From Pempheris klunzingeri (taxonomy: Eukaryota; Chordata; Actinopteri; Acropomatiformes; Pempheridae): 64,000 bases of DNA. The stretch's first letter is position 1. Every line of letters begins with the position of its first letter. Where the stretch lies: NCBI RefSeq assembly GCF_042242105.1, contig NC_092017.1, positions 15,710,432 through 15,774,431 on the forward strand, given 5' to 3'. A model generated the notes under the pieces. That model ran no database searches. It was not told the origin of the DNA and was given only the letters and a program-made list of their open reading frames with translations. Below are positions 1 to 11,197 of this stretch, piece by piece. The position numbers were made by a program, and so were the translations under genes.

Positions 1-119
1 TTTGCCACCATAATTCAGAACTGTTGGTGTAAGCAAGTATGTCCTGTGGAGTAAATTGGAGGTAAAGGTACTTTATCAGGACATTCAATCGTTCTTGCAC
101 CAGTTGTCATCTACCTTAC

Positions 120-2506
120 CTTAGACTCCACGTCCTCACTGATGGCCTTGATCTTCTTCTTGATGTCATCGATCAGCAAGTTGAGCTGATTCTTGACGAA
201 CTCCAGCCGGTCCATCTGATACTCTCTGTCCTCCAGTGCCGCGACTCTGAAGCCAACAGGAAGCAACATCACAAAAGCAAACTGGAAGCTGACCTGATTT
301 CAAGTGATTTCAACAGTTAAAAGAATAAAAGAATCAGGTAAAGATACACAAAGTGCAACGAAGTAGAGAGAAGAATTTTTGGAGAAAAAACATCCACAGA
401 AATCTTGTTACGCCGACATTTTTCTATTTTCGCAGACGTTTCATAGATTACCTCTCCTAGCCCTTCATAGCATTGACAAAAAGAGACAATCAGGTGACAG
501 TATCAGATTACCAGATTAAATTCGTCTCTACCAACCCACTGCCAATAACAGTGGGAAAGGAAAAAAATGTACGGAGCAAGATACTCACCGCTTCTCTGCT
601 GCTTCGATGTTGATGGCGTCCATGATGCCCTGGACTTTTTCTGTGATCAGCTTGGCCCTGATAGTGTGCTGCTCAAACTTTGTTTTCACTGCTGACTGCG
701 AGATACACTCCTGCGAGGCCATAACACACAAGTTACTGTGACAGCTATAGGGGCTGCTGCTGGATAGGGTGCATGAACTGCACGCTACCAGGGACAAAGA
801 ATGGACAAGATAGACACCTGCTACTTTAACTGAGGAGAAGAACAGAAATGGAAACACAGGGATGAAAATGACAGCAGCAGTGTGTGTATCTTGGGTCCTA
901 CAGCCCACATGTTGTAAAGTCACAGTAATGTGTTGGTGAAACCTCAGCTAAATCATAAAAACATATACATACAAGAATGCAAGTGAAAGACAATTAAAAA
1001 AAAAAAACACTATTACATATAAAAGTAGGAATATGTGTCATTTTGGCTCAAGGCAGGTTATGCCTGAGGCAACGTTCTTATTTGATCACTTATAGTTGAA
1101 ATCATTAGGATTTTCATGAAATTAAAACTATGGTCAGCATTAACGCTAACTCATCAGGTTGCTTATGAGATTGTGGAAAAAGGTCAATTATTGACCGACT
1201 TTTAAAACAACAGTTGGTTTGGCTGCACTGTAAACAAATACCTGTGCTGCTTTACAATTTTATTTCTAATAAAGTAGTTGCTCAACAAGTGTTTCCTGCA
1301 CGGACCCTGACAGAAAGCCGCCCACCTCTGAGCCTGGTTCTGTTCGAGGTTTCTTCCCAAGTTTTTCCTGCCACTGTTGCCTAATATAATATCTGATGCT
1401 GCTCATGTGAGGATTCTTGAATCATTAATTTTGAATTCCTGAAGCATTGGGTCTCTCTCTTAATTAGAGAGTTTGGTCTAGACCTGCTCTTTATGGAAAG
1501 TGTCCTGAGATAACGCTGTTATGAATTGGCAGTATATAAACAAAGATTGATTGACTGATTGATTGATTAATTGCTCCCAGAATTCTGGGAAGTGTGGGAT
1601 CAAACACCAAGTTACCATGGGACGGAAATCTAAAGGATTATGATAATTTCATCCCATTATGGACACAATTCAATTCCTGCTAGTTAAAAATCAAAAAAAT
1701 CTCAACAAGATGCAAGAAACACAGAGACACAAAGAAAACTGAACAATCAAATTAGTCACAACAGAGGAAAACCAAAGTGCAATGAAAACAAACAGATGCC
1801 CTCGCCCAAGTGAATCTAGACTTCAGCAATGAAGACGCAGGTTGATGGAAAACGCACAGTGATTGGACTAGAAGGCTCTGGGTCTGCCGGCTTGACACTG
1901 AACCACTAAGCCAGGTTCAAGTAGTTGACTGCTCAGGTTAATAGTTATGATTACGAGGAGGAAACTAGTTGCTTCTTGTTTTATTCAGTTTCTTTCACCA
2001 TGCAATAGTCTCAAACACATGCATGACAAACATGCAAACACACACACACACAGCAACTACATTTCTAAAAGTAGTATTTCTAAAATGCCCACAGAGTTTG
2101 TGTGACTGATTTAAAGTAAGCTCTGGCTCGCAGCCTGATGAGGCAGCTTCTTTCTGTATCTCCTATTCTGACTGAATTAAAAAATAGCCTCACTTCTCAT
2201 TAACAGTGATTTCCCTCATCTCTCCGGTTGTTCATTCTCGCCAGCAGCAGCAGAGACAGCAGCATTTATCAGTTTGACAGATTCATCAGCATCTGTGTAA
2301 ACAGCTGTTTTTGGCTTAATTTGAGTCGACACTGATTTAACTTCAGGTTGAGATGTCTGTCTTGTAGAAAATAGAACCGTGTCTAATCACATATACGCCA
2401 AAACTATTGAAAACTGCGGCATTTTGATTAAAATCTCTCTTGGGATTCAGTAAGGGAATACATTTTGCTTTGAGAAGTGGCAATAAAATTATTGGATGAT
2501 AGAGGA

Positions 2507-2547
<41 letters not shown>

Positions 2548-5500
2548 CAAACCTCCTCTCAAAGCACTGGAACTCCTTCAGTCTCTCCTGAAAGCCCTCA
2601 GCCAGGGCTCCACCTGTTGGATGAAATGGTCACATTGTATGCAAAATAAAAACTACTCGTTATTATTGCTCAAACACAAAACTTGCATCAGCAAAGACGA
2701 TTTATCTTACATCATATGTCAAATACGGAATTGTTTATTGATCAACTCAATTAATGTAATTACCGTTTGAATATTTTGTCATTTGCAAGATAAATCTAGT
2801 TTAGTGCTCCCGAACTACTCCTAGAACATTCAAGATTATAGTTGATTTGGTTTGATAAACAGAGTATGAAGGTTGTGAACAATATGAAACATAAAAATGT
2901 GGACACCGTTTCTCCATCCTCCTCAAATACAATATCAGCTTTAAGGCGAAGCCTCACCTGTTTCAGGCATGCCCTGTGCGCGCTGCATGCGGGAGTTGAG
3001 CACTTCTTTGGCAGAGACGAAGAAAATGCGGTTGGGTGCCTGATCACGGTCGACAACCTTCAGCTCCTCTACCAGAAAGTTCACACAGCGGTCTGTGTGC
3101 TGCTTTCTCACCTGAAGGAGGAAGTGTAAAATTCTTAGGTTGTGATATTCTTTTTTAATTTTGTATTGAGAAATCCATATAAAAAAATAAAATCATTAAT
3201 ATGGATACATGGCTAAAAACAAGTACATAAATACATTATTTTCATTGCATACATTGTAATTTAGTATGTCTCATTTTCATTTACATGTAGGTATCAAAAG
3301 GATTAATTAATTTTAATCGTTTTCTAAAAGAATTTTGGTAATTTTTGCAAAAGTCAGTAAAAATGATGAGCTACAATGGATGGTCGACTTACATCCTCCA
3401 TGTATTCTGGTTCGTTTGCTGAAGCGTCCCAGCGGTTGTTGAGGATGAAGATGTTGGGCTTTGAAAGTCTTTCATTCACCTTGTGGAAAAAGTGCTTTTC
3501 CTAAATGGTGGAAGGTCGAAGAGAGACCGAGAGGTTTAGCACCATGCTAAATCAAAATATATGTTGGTTTTGACATAATAAAAAATGAAAGGCCTCCAAC
3601 TTTACTATTGATTTAATATCAGTGCTGACATTGGTACAGGGTGTACTGTGCATGCAGTATCTCTCTCTATCCACAGTAAAGTTGGCAGCATGAATAAAAA
3701 AGGAGCCAGAAATCAGGCTCTGACTGACACATGACGCATTTTTTGCTACTTGACTATCTTGCATTATTTACACAATGCCTGGGTTTATTTCCATTGAATA
3801 GCCCAGAGGGGAAAGTGTGTTTGCTTTCCCTTTAAGAGCTGCTGCCGGGTTAAGGAGCTCTGTGATTGACAGTGTGTCTAGCTTCACATTGCATGAATGC
3901 CTGAGCCAAGAGAAACAAGAGTGGGGCCTGTGTGGCTGGATACAAAACACAGGCAGCCACATTCTCCACTCTGTAATCAGCTCAGCATAGAAAACATCCA
4001 CACACAAGTGACTGACATGACTGAAAACTAACTGTGGCGTGTTACAATTAAGTGGTAAAATTACTCACTATCACCACTTTTTAAGGCATATTCAATGATA
4101 ATGAGCTGCAGCAGTTAACAGCTAATATTCCACCCAGGAAATTGGGGAGAATCCTTTAATCAGTTGTTAAATGAGTATTACAAAGTATTACAGTAAGTTT
4201 TGAATTTAAGTCATCTAGCCTATTCCTTGCTTAAGTTATTCTTTTCTTGTAAACTACGTGTGAAAGTGTAGGTGCATTAATGACAATGGCCAAACCTTAA
4301 CACCAACATATAGTGTAAACTCTACAGGGTATTAGTCAGATATGAGCGTCACGAGGCTCAAAGGCATTACTGTGTTCATAAGTGTAGATTCAGAGTTGGC
4401 CACCAGCACAAAGACATCAGCATCCAGGCAAAATTTGTCGATCCAGCTGTCCAGTTGTGACGTAACATCTGTTCCTGGGCTAGGAGGTGGAAGAGAAGTC
4501 AGGAGGTCAAATGCATGACATCTACAATATATGTGAAGTAATATGTCCACTTCAGCTTGATTTTTCTTCTGCACATCACTGTCCTTAAAGGAATAGTTTG
4601 GATTTTTTGTAGAGGGGTTTGTATGAGGTACTTATCCATAGTCAGTGCACATGATGGAAACTAAACAATGCACTGCTGTGGACAAGGTAAACAGCAAAAT
4701 GTATTTAAGCAACCTAAAAAAGTCCACATCACTTTAAGTGTACACTACACTGGAACATTTCCACTGCTTTACCTTGCATCAGACAACCCTTTCAGACTGC
4801 TCTCCCTCTCTCTTTGCTCTCTTCAAAGCCGCCAGACTCCATTGATAAAAAACAGTAATTTTACCTTGCAGAAAGTGGGAGTTGCTGGTCTAAAATGACT
4901 GTTTTTGTCAAAGGAGTCAGGTGGCTTTGCTTTGAAGAGAGCGAAGAGAGAGAGCTTCAGTTCTCTGTTGAAAGTGTTTTCTTTTAGGTAGGCCATTTTT
5001 GGGCTATTATATTTTATTCTGCTGTCACCATCCACAGCAATATGTCCGTCTGGGGACTCCTTTCTGCTTCTCCAAACTGGGGGTGCCCCCGACTAGGTAG
5101 TAAGTAAGTACTTCACACAATCCCACTTCAAAACATCCAAACTATCCCTTTAACGCCCTAGAAACTGCTTGATATTTGTGAATGTGTCCTGAATTCTCAC
5201 ATCTGATTAACAGCTACTGTTACCTGTCTACAAGCACCAGGTCGTCTCGAAGCAGAGCACACTTGGTCTTTGGCCAAAACACACGGACGAGACAGCCGGC
5301 GTCCAGACTCTCATCCATGTGGAGTGCATGAGCCAGCTGGTTTACAGTCTGCAGAGGAGACGTAAACAAACTGACGTTATGGTTCTTAATCTTATAACTT
5401 CTCATTCATGTAAAAGCATTTTGCAGCAATTAGTTTTACCATGCTGTTAACATTATGAATTTCCCATAAGTAAATATTTCCTACAGATATCGTGATTGCA

Positions 5501-6126
5501 TTTACCATGTAATATATCATGTAAAAGCAAACCGATGAAGCTGCTTTTTATGTTGAACCCGTTTCAACTTCATTCAGTTCAGTGAGTTAAAGTGAAGTCT
5601 CCCATATCAGGCTCTCATTTCAGACACCTGACACCACCGAAAATATCCCCCATACCTGCATCGGTCAACATGGCTGTAGGTTCAGGTGGCGTTTGCTCAA
5701 TTCACACACGTCACATATGGAAAATTAAAACAAGCCAACAGCCAAGTGTAAACATCATCTGCCGTTATCACTTTCAATGCCGAAATTACAGCTAGCAGGT
5801 AAAAAATGACAAGCTGGGTATTTTTGTGTTATGAAAGCCCAGATCTCTTATCTGTTGTTGGTTTATATCCCTTTCTTTCACTGTTGTTTATAACGTTTTA
5901 CTGATCTGTACATACCTATATTGCCAACTTTAAGGGGGCGTTTTGGTCTATAAATGGCTGTGTGGCCCATTTATAGACACAACAACAGTAAATCACGTTC
6001 CTGCTACACTAGCTGCACTTAGGCTAACCCCAGTCAAATCAACAGAGAAATGTGATGAAGTGCAACATCCCTTTCCCAACATACATAATCAGTGCAACTG
6101 GGTGACAACTGATCAAAGGCGATTCT

Positions 6127-6187
<61 letters not shown>

Positions 6188-7524
6188 CCATGTCCCAATT
6201 TACTCTAGCAGGAGTACAAAATAGTTCTCAGTCATTGAGACCAAGCAGTCCGAAGTAGATCCCAGTTATTAAAATGTGTAAATATTAGAATAGAAGACAG
6301 ACTGGTGCTATTAAAAGACAAACAGTGCTGACAACATCTACCTTGATGCTCTTCTCTTCATCAGAGCCCTCCGTCTTGAGGTAGGCCTTGTCCTCATCAG
6401 TGCCCTCCACACTTAGGAAGCAGTTAGTAGTGTGGCCGATCCCGCTGGGCAGCACACGGTCCCTAAGCATGGCGTTTACGACTGTGCTTTTACCATTACT
6501 GGTCCTAAAAACAAACAAAATAGACACTGGCTTAATGTGGAGCCAAGCAATTTATTCACACTCCAAATTACGCTTGAATTGTACAAATGTAAAGTCCTAA
6601 AATGCCCAATCCTAATTTACATTAAATGTTAACGCAAAACAAATATGCAGTTAGTGATGCATCAGACTGACTAGATAATCCAGTTTCAACTGTTTTCCAT
6701 TTAAGGAGATTCAAGAAACTGCACCGGCTCTCCAACTCTTTGCTCAGTCAGTCATGCAAACCTCTCAGTTTAGTCACAGACTCGTACTCCTATTGTTTTT
6801 TGAACCCAAAGCCTTTCCTTTGCATTAATGCAGAGCATAACAAGTATAAACTCAATAAGGCAGAATGGGTTTTAACAATAGAAAACAAATAAGGTGACTG
6901 AACAGAGTCCCTTCAAGCGTACCAGTCTAATTAAAACAAAATGAAAGCGAAAGCGAAGACTGGTTTAACTTACTAACACCTTTGGACATCACACCAATTA
7001 TGTCAGTAACGCTGTTTGAGAATCACATCGGAACATTCTTCACTAAGAGAAACAAAACTCAGGTGTGCGAATTGATGCATTTACCTGCCGAAAAACGCCA
7101 CTTTCATGTGTCTGCGTGCCAGCACCTCCTTAATCACAGCAAGTTTATCAGCATACGACTGAATCTCCAACATTTGATCCTGACTCGCAATCTTCTCCAA
7201 AGCTTTATTCCCACAGGTTTCTGCCCAACACACACAACACACACTTCATCAGCCGTTCAGATTGATTGATAAAACCAACATGCAGCTATTTGGTTGTATA
7301 TTGCTGTTGACGTACTAAATTCCCAATATAATAAATATAACCTTCTTGAGCTGACTGACAAATAGTAAACTCTCACCTTCTACAAACTCTGAAGTTTCTC
7401 TCACGTAGTTCAGTAGTTGGTCAAACACATCGCTTATCTTCTTCTTGGCCACAACAAAGTGCTTCAGAGGAGAGAAATCCCCCCGAGCGGAGTCTGACCG
7501 TGTGAGTGGAGGGGCTGCAGCCAT
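120..7524 (-). CDS. mfn1: Mitofusin-1, N-terminal 420 residues (3' half outside window)
   Basis: Outer-mitochondrial-membrane dynamin-like GTPase that tethers and fuses mitochondria. Ten coding exons join in frame: 7524-7377, 7220-7085, 6504-6342, 5348-5224, 4479-4371, 3500-3393, 3111-2958, 2613-2546, 710-589, 246-120 (1260 nt, 420 codons). Visible in order: the [12 protein letters not shown]-terminus; helical segment; P-loop GRTSNGKST (the G1 codon spans an intron); the [10 protein letters not shown] switch region; DSPGTD (G3, split by an intron); NNRWD (G4); and the start of heptad-repeat region 1 ([13 protein letters not shown]). The transmembrane pair and HR2 lie beyond base 1. The ATG at 7524 is chosen because an acceptor precedes it in the same exon. 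The wording of the G-domain and HR1 is closer to remembered MFN1 than MFN2; teleost mfn1 paralogues cannot be separated here. The donor of the 2613-2546 exon runs directly into a TG repeat. It diverges from plaat1. Confidence 0.93.
711..2545. other. Large mfn1 intron (about 1.8 kb)
   Basis: This intron separates the 2613-2546 and 710-589 exons. No open frame in it resembles mitofusin or any other family I know. It contains the interspersed repeat listed at 1325-1573 and the CA repeat at its upstream edge. Confidence 0.7.
1325..1573 (+). repeat. Teleost interspersed repeat tail with TGAT-rich end
   Basis: A block beginning with CTCTGAGCCTGGTTCTG, followed by a GAGGTTTCTTCC segment, a GTTTGGTCTAGACCTGCTC segment and a final run of GATT/TTGA units. 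From memory this matches a very common fish LINE/SINE-type 3' tail. The family name was not confirmed. It lies inside an mfn1 intron. Confidence 0.65.
2509..2546. repeat. (CA)n microsatellite abutting an mfn1 splice donor
   Basis: About 19 CA units. On the minus strand this is (GT)n starting exactly at the 5' splice site of the mfn1 exon 2613-2546, so the donor GT is itself the first repeat unit. Confidence 0.95.
4585..5153. mobile_element. piggyBac-like MITE with TTAA target duplication
   Basis: Both ends carry TTAA (4585-4588 and 5150-5153). Immediately inside are long inverted repeats: AGGAATAGTTTGGAT on the left and the complement of AGGGATAGTTTGGAT on the right. Similarity continues inward for about 45 bases to GGTACTTA-type sequence on both sides. 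The 569-base interior has no transposase frame. TTAA duplication plus terminal repeats is the piggyBac signature, so this is read as a non-autonomous copy inside an mfn1 intron. The short open frames inside it are not genes. Confidence 0.85.
6128..6183. repeat. (TG)n microsatellite
   Basis: About 28 uninterrupted TG units in an mfn1 intron. The valine-cysteine open frame across it is an artefact of the repeat. Confidence 0.97.
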
Positions 7525-7976
7525 GGTGCTCAGTCTGGACACACAGAGGGGTCAAAAAGGGCAAACACGGTTATATCAGTGGGCACTCTGGATAACATGA
7601 TGCTCATAATGTCTGGCTGTTTATGTTGATTATTAGTTGCACGACCTTTAGGGCAGGATATGTAAAACACTGCATAAAACCAGGCAACGTTAGGTTTAAC
7701 AGTTTAGCTAGGTGCATTAATGTTTACTGTTAGTGAAGCCATAAGATACAAGTTAGCCGTGACATCGTGTAACTTCATGACACAGGAGAATAATGAGAGT
7801 TATTTACGTAAATAACTACACAAATGTGCGTTTGTTCTCAGTTTGAAAGTCTTGTGTTAAAACGAGCGGACGCATGCCAAACAAGCTAACATTAAGCTAG
7901 CTAACGGTACAAGCGGCAACGCGGTAGCCGGCTAGCATTAGCACAGCTGGCTAACTGGAGGTATTATTTTTCCTAC

Positions 7977-8160
7977 CACAGTCCTTAGACAGCCAGTGTC
8001 TTCTTCTCATAACACAAACAGTATTGATCCGCTGTGACAGCGCAGATGATCCCTTTTCTCGCTGAACGATTACTTGCTGTCAGACGTGCTAACCTTGTTT
8101 GTATTTTGTTACTGCGTCAAGCTAGTCCCAACAGGAGCAGAGCTTCCGGAACACATTTCA
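7977..8160 (-). promoter_or_regulatory. mfn1: mfn1 non-coding first exon and promoter
   Basis: On the minus strand a good donor (CTGTG then GTAGGA) sits at 7977, and the next acceptor lies just before the coding ATG exon (near 7537), so a non-coding first exon ending at 7977 is likely. Upstream, at 8143-8149, the minus strand reads CCGGAAG, an ETS/GABP (NRF-2) core of the kind common in promoters of nuclear genes for mitochondrial proteins. The transcription start is inferred, not seen. Confidence 0.5.
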
Positions 8161-8759
8161 AAATAAGAGGCCTGGGTTGCCACATTTGACATTGTGGCAC
8201 AAGGACAACTATTTGAATGTATAAGAATAAGATTTTAGTTTTATATTTTAGACTTGCATATGCTCTAAATAGAGATATTTGTTATCCTTAAAACTTAACC
8301 GATTCACTCTTGAGACTGGTTTTGATTTTGCAGTGCATCCCTTGTTTATTTGACTGCTAGTAAATTTCATCATTTCAGTCATCTGTTGTCAGATTTTACT
8401 GGTTTAGTAGCCATTAGTCCTTTAATTATTGTCACAAGGTTAAATACATCAGGCTACTCTAAATGGGATAAATACAATCTCAAAGCAAAGTTTACTAAGT
8501 TTACTATATGCCTTCATATTGAAACTTTATTTCAATCTATGAATAATTGCATCAAAAACTTGGGATGAAATAAAAAATAAAGAAGAACAAATATACAAAA
8601 TACACACATGCTACATATGATCTACTTCATAACTCATAAATTCACCCAGCTTACTGACAGACTTTTTTTCAAACATGACCTAACTCCTGTTTCTTTTTAA
8701 TTAAATCTATAATCATTTCGAAACTACAAGTAACAAGTAACTTCCTGTTATTTTAAGAT

Positions 8760-8900
8760 TCACCGGCGTGAGCTTGACGTAGCTGTCGGAGCAGGCGGAG
8801 TGGGCGGAAACAAATGACGTAAAGCCTGGCGGGCAGCAGCCAATCAGCGCGCAAAGAATGCATCCAGCCCCTGAGCTCTGCTGTAGTGAAGCTACAACAG
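8760..8900 (+). promoter_or_regulatory. plaat1: Probable plaat1 promoter (CCAAT, GC box, CRE-like)
   Basis: A locally CpG-rich stretch in AT-rich surroundings. It has a GGGCGG box at 8802-8807, a CRE-like TGACGTAA at 8815-8822 and a CCAAT box in CCAATCAGCGC context at 8840-8844. It lies about 700 bases from the mfn1 promoter and points towards plaat1. The link to plaat1 is inferred from position; the first coding exon is 2.3 kb downstream. Confidence 0.5.
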
Positions 8901-11197
8901 ATTATACACGACAGGTTTAGTGCATGGAAAGCTGACAGGCATGAAAAATAATGTCATGACATGAGAGTAAATGTAGTAATATTGCATGCAACAATCACGC
9001 ATGTTAGAAAAGGATGAAAAAGAAAGGAAAAAATGTGTTTCCTACTGAGTTTTACTTTTTTCACTTGGAGAAGTTGCAGAAAGCTCCTTTACAATCTTCT
9101 CAGGGTTAACAGTTCCTCAAGCTTGGGATCTCAGGCCAGCATCAATTATGATATCACCACAGCAGTACACTGGCCCAAACATACTACAGTGGTGACCTAC
9201 AGTAGTGACTGTATGTCCTGTGCAGGGTTGCAGGGGGTTGGAGTCTGTCACCCTGGACAGTTAGTTATTAGTCAAACATCTATTTCCAAGAACGATTTCA
9301 GAAATGTATTTCTTAGATTTTTGAATTCTAGATGCCATAATACCATACTAACACGTAACACCACAGGTTGCACCATAGGGAATATACAGTATGAACACGC
9401 ACATGGGCTGCTGCACTACTGTCATGGCAGATCAAACAGCTTTTAAATGCAACCGGTCACATATATGTGTTGCCTTTGCAAACACACAATAGCTCCTATT
9501 CAGAAGAGCAGCATGGCTGCTTGTGAATGGGACAATGCCTGAGAGGAAGCGCCTCTCTGTGTGTATGTGAGTGTGTGACCTTAGCAACTGTGGCACACTG
9601 CCATCAGTGAGAGCGGCGGACACTGAAACACCTCCACCAGGACCTCCACCGTCTGAATTTGGCTGTTGGGATATTTGCCAACCTTTTGTCATCTCAGAAA
9701 CTTGGAAATCGATCTCTTTCTGTTTCTCTTTTTCTTGCTGGACTTTTTTTTTTGTATTTTTGTGGTTATGTGCGGATTTACGATGGAGAATTAAAATGGT
9801 GAGGAAGAAAAAGCTGCTGGTGTTTGAGTAAGTATCATTCGTGAGTGCAATTTGCTTTGTGCTGACTGTTTGAGCCTCTGACATGAATTCAGTTCATCCA
9901 ATAGCTCAATAAAATCACTATAACAACACTATAACATTACAACAAGGGACTTTAAAGGTGTCTTTGGCACTCATTTTTTATGTTTTACATGGTATTTCCA
10001 CAGAATGTTTTGTACATGTCGTAATATTAGATGTTTATTGAGCATTACAACATGATTTATGACAAAATGATTTCATGATGTCAATATACAGTTAAATTAG
10101 AGTATGTTTTCATGTTAGCAGTACTCCACAAATGCTGCTGGAGTTTTGGATTAGGTGAATTAATACGTAGCTTTCTTTTTCAGCATCATACATTATTGAT
10201 GAGATGGATATACTAATTGCCCTCCTGGGCAGATATAGATTTCGTGCCATCTATATGTGTCTTATTCATCCAAACTAAACTATTTTCTGTGGAAGCAACA
10301 GAAGATCGTTTTAATTATCATCTCATGTTGATCCAAGGCGAGTCATTTTTAGACCAAACTATCAGAAGTTGTGGACATGATATAAATTCACATTTTTATG
10401 GGTGATTATTTCTATGTGAAATAACCTGGACTCCAACTATTTTTTCTGCCAGCTTCTCCATTGTGTCGCTGCTATTGTGGCCACGCAGGTGACACAACAG
10501 CTTATGTGTGTATTGTCTGTGTGTGAGCTGGTGTGTATTGTCTGTGTGCGTATGTATGGGTGCCCTTTACATTGTACCATCCTATCTAGCATTCTCTCTC
10601 CCTGGGAATTTAGTTATTTTGCCCTTTTGAGTCTTGTTTTAGCTCAAACTAAGTCAGAAAATTCTAAAAATATTTGTCAGTTCTCTGATTCAGTGACCTG
10701 TCAGTGGGATCTTAATAGTTTTGTTGTTTGTTTTTTCTATCTGTGTTTTCTTTTTTTTTTTTAGAATTTGTGGAAGCATGATGTGGGATGGATAAACAAC
10801 AACAAAACTCTGCTGTAAGTCGACTGAAAAGCGATTATTGTGACCTGAAATTTTTTATTTTTGAGTTTCTTTTTAATGACGGGTGAAAGTGAATATGTAC
10901 TGAGGAGTATGAGGAGTATGAATGACCCCATTGACCTCCAAAAAAGGAAATGTGTGAGTCAGTGGTCATTTCAAGAGTCTATTTATAGCTATAGTTTCCC
11001 AAAATTGTAACATTTCACTTTGATTTAATCTGTGGCTCAATAGAAAAGTAAGGCATTGATTTATTTACCTTATAAAGGCCTGTCGTTCTGCATCAGGTGT
11101 TTCTTGACTTTAGCATGAACTCAGAGCGTAATCAATGTGTGAAATAGTTACACACTGTGTCTGTTTATACCTTATATCTCTCTCCCTCTCTGTGCAG
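8901..11197 (+). other. plaat1 5' region: presumed leader exons and intron
   Basis: No coding exon is recognised here. Two pieces look like spliced leader exons. One ends at the donor GTAAGTATC at 9828. The other, 10765-10814, is bounded by a poly-T/TTAG acceptor and a GTAAGT donor. Joining them gives a short upstream open frame starting at the ATG at 9796 and ending at a TAA in the second piece, out of frame with plaat1. A short partial match to an L2/SINE tail lies near 9210-9245. Confidence 0.35.
10765..10814 (+). other. Candidate non-coding leader exon of plaat1
   Basis: A 50-base segment flanked by a strong polypyrimidine tract with TTAG on the left and GTAAGT on the right. It carries ATGs quickly followed by TAA, so it cannot extend the plaat1 protein. 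Supported only by splice-site appearance and position. Confidence 0.35.

Noticed and set aside
4668-5035. Short frames on both strands near 4.8 kb
   Set aside because: They lie within the piggyBac-like MITE, and the non-autonomous element has no transposase.
5943-6185. Open frame ending in repeated Val-Cys
   Set aside because: Created by the TG microsatellite inside an mfn1 intron.
7315-7542. Extension of mfn1 upstream to a Met at 7540 (MSRLSTM)
   Set aside because: The supposed start is GTG, not ATG, and the bases lie at or beyond an acceptor. The real ATG is at 7524, and the frame past 7377 is intron.
9033-9446. 137-codon plus-strand frame
   Set aside because: Random-looking composition and partly overlapping a SINE-like fragment; no homology recognised.
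9432-9884. 150-codon minus-strand frame
   Set aside because: Overlaps the presumed plaat1 leader, has low-complexity content, resembles no family and has no splice or promoter support.
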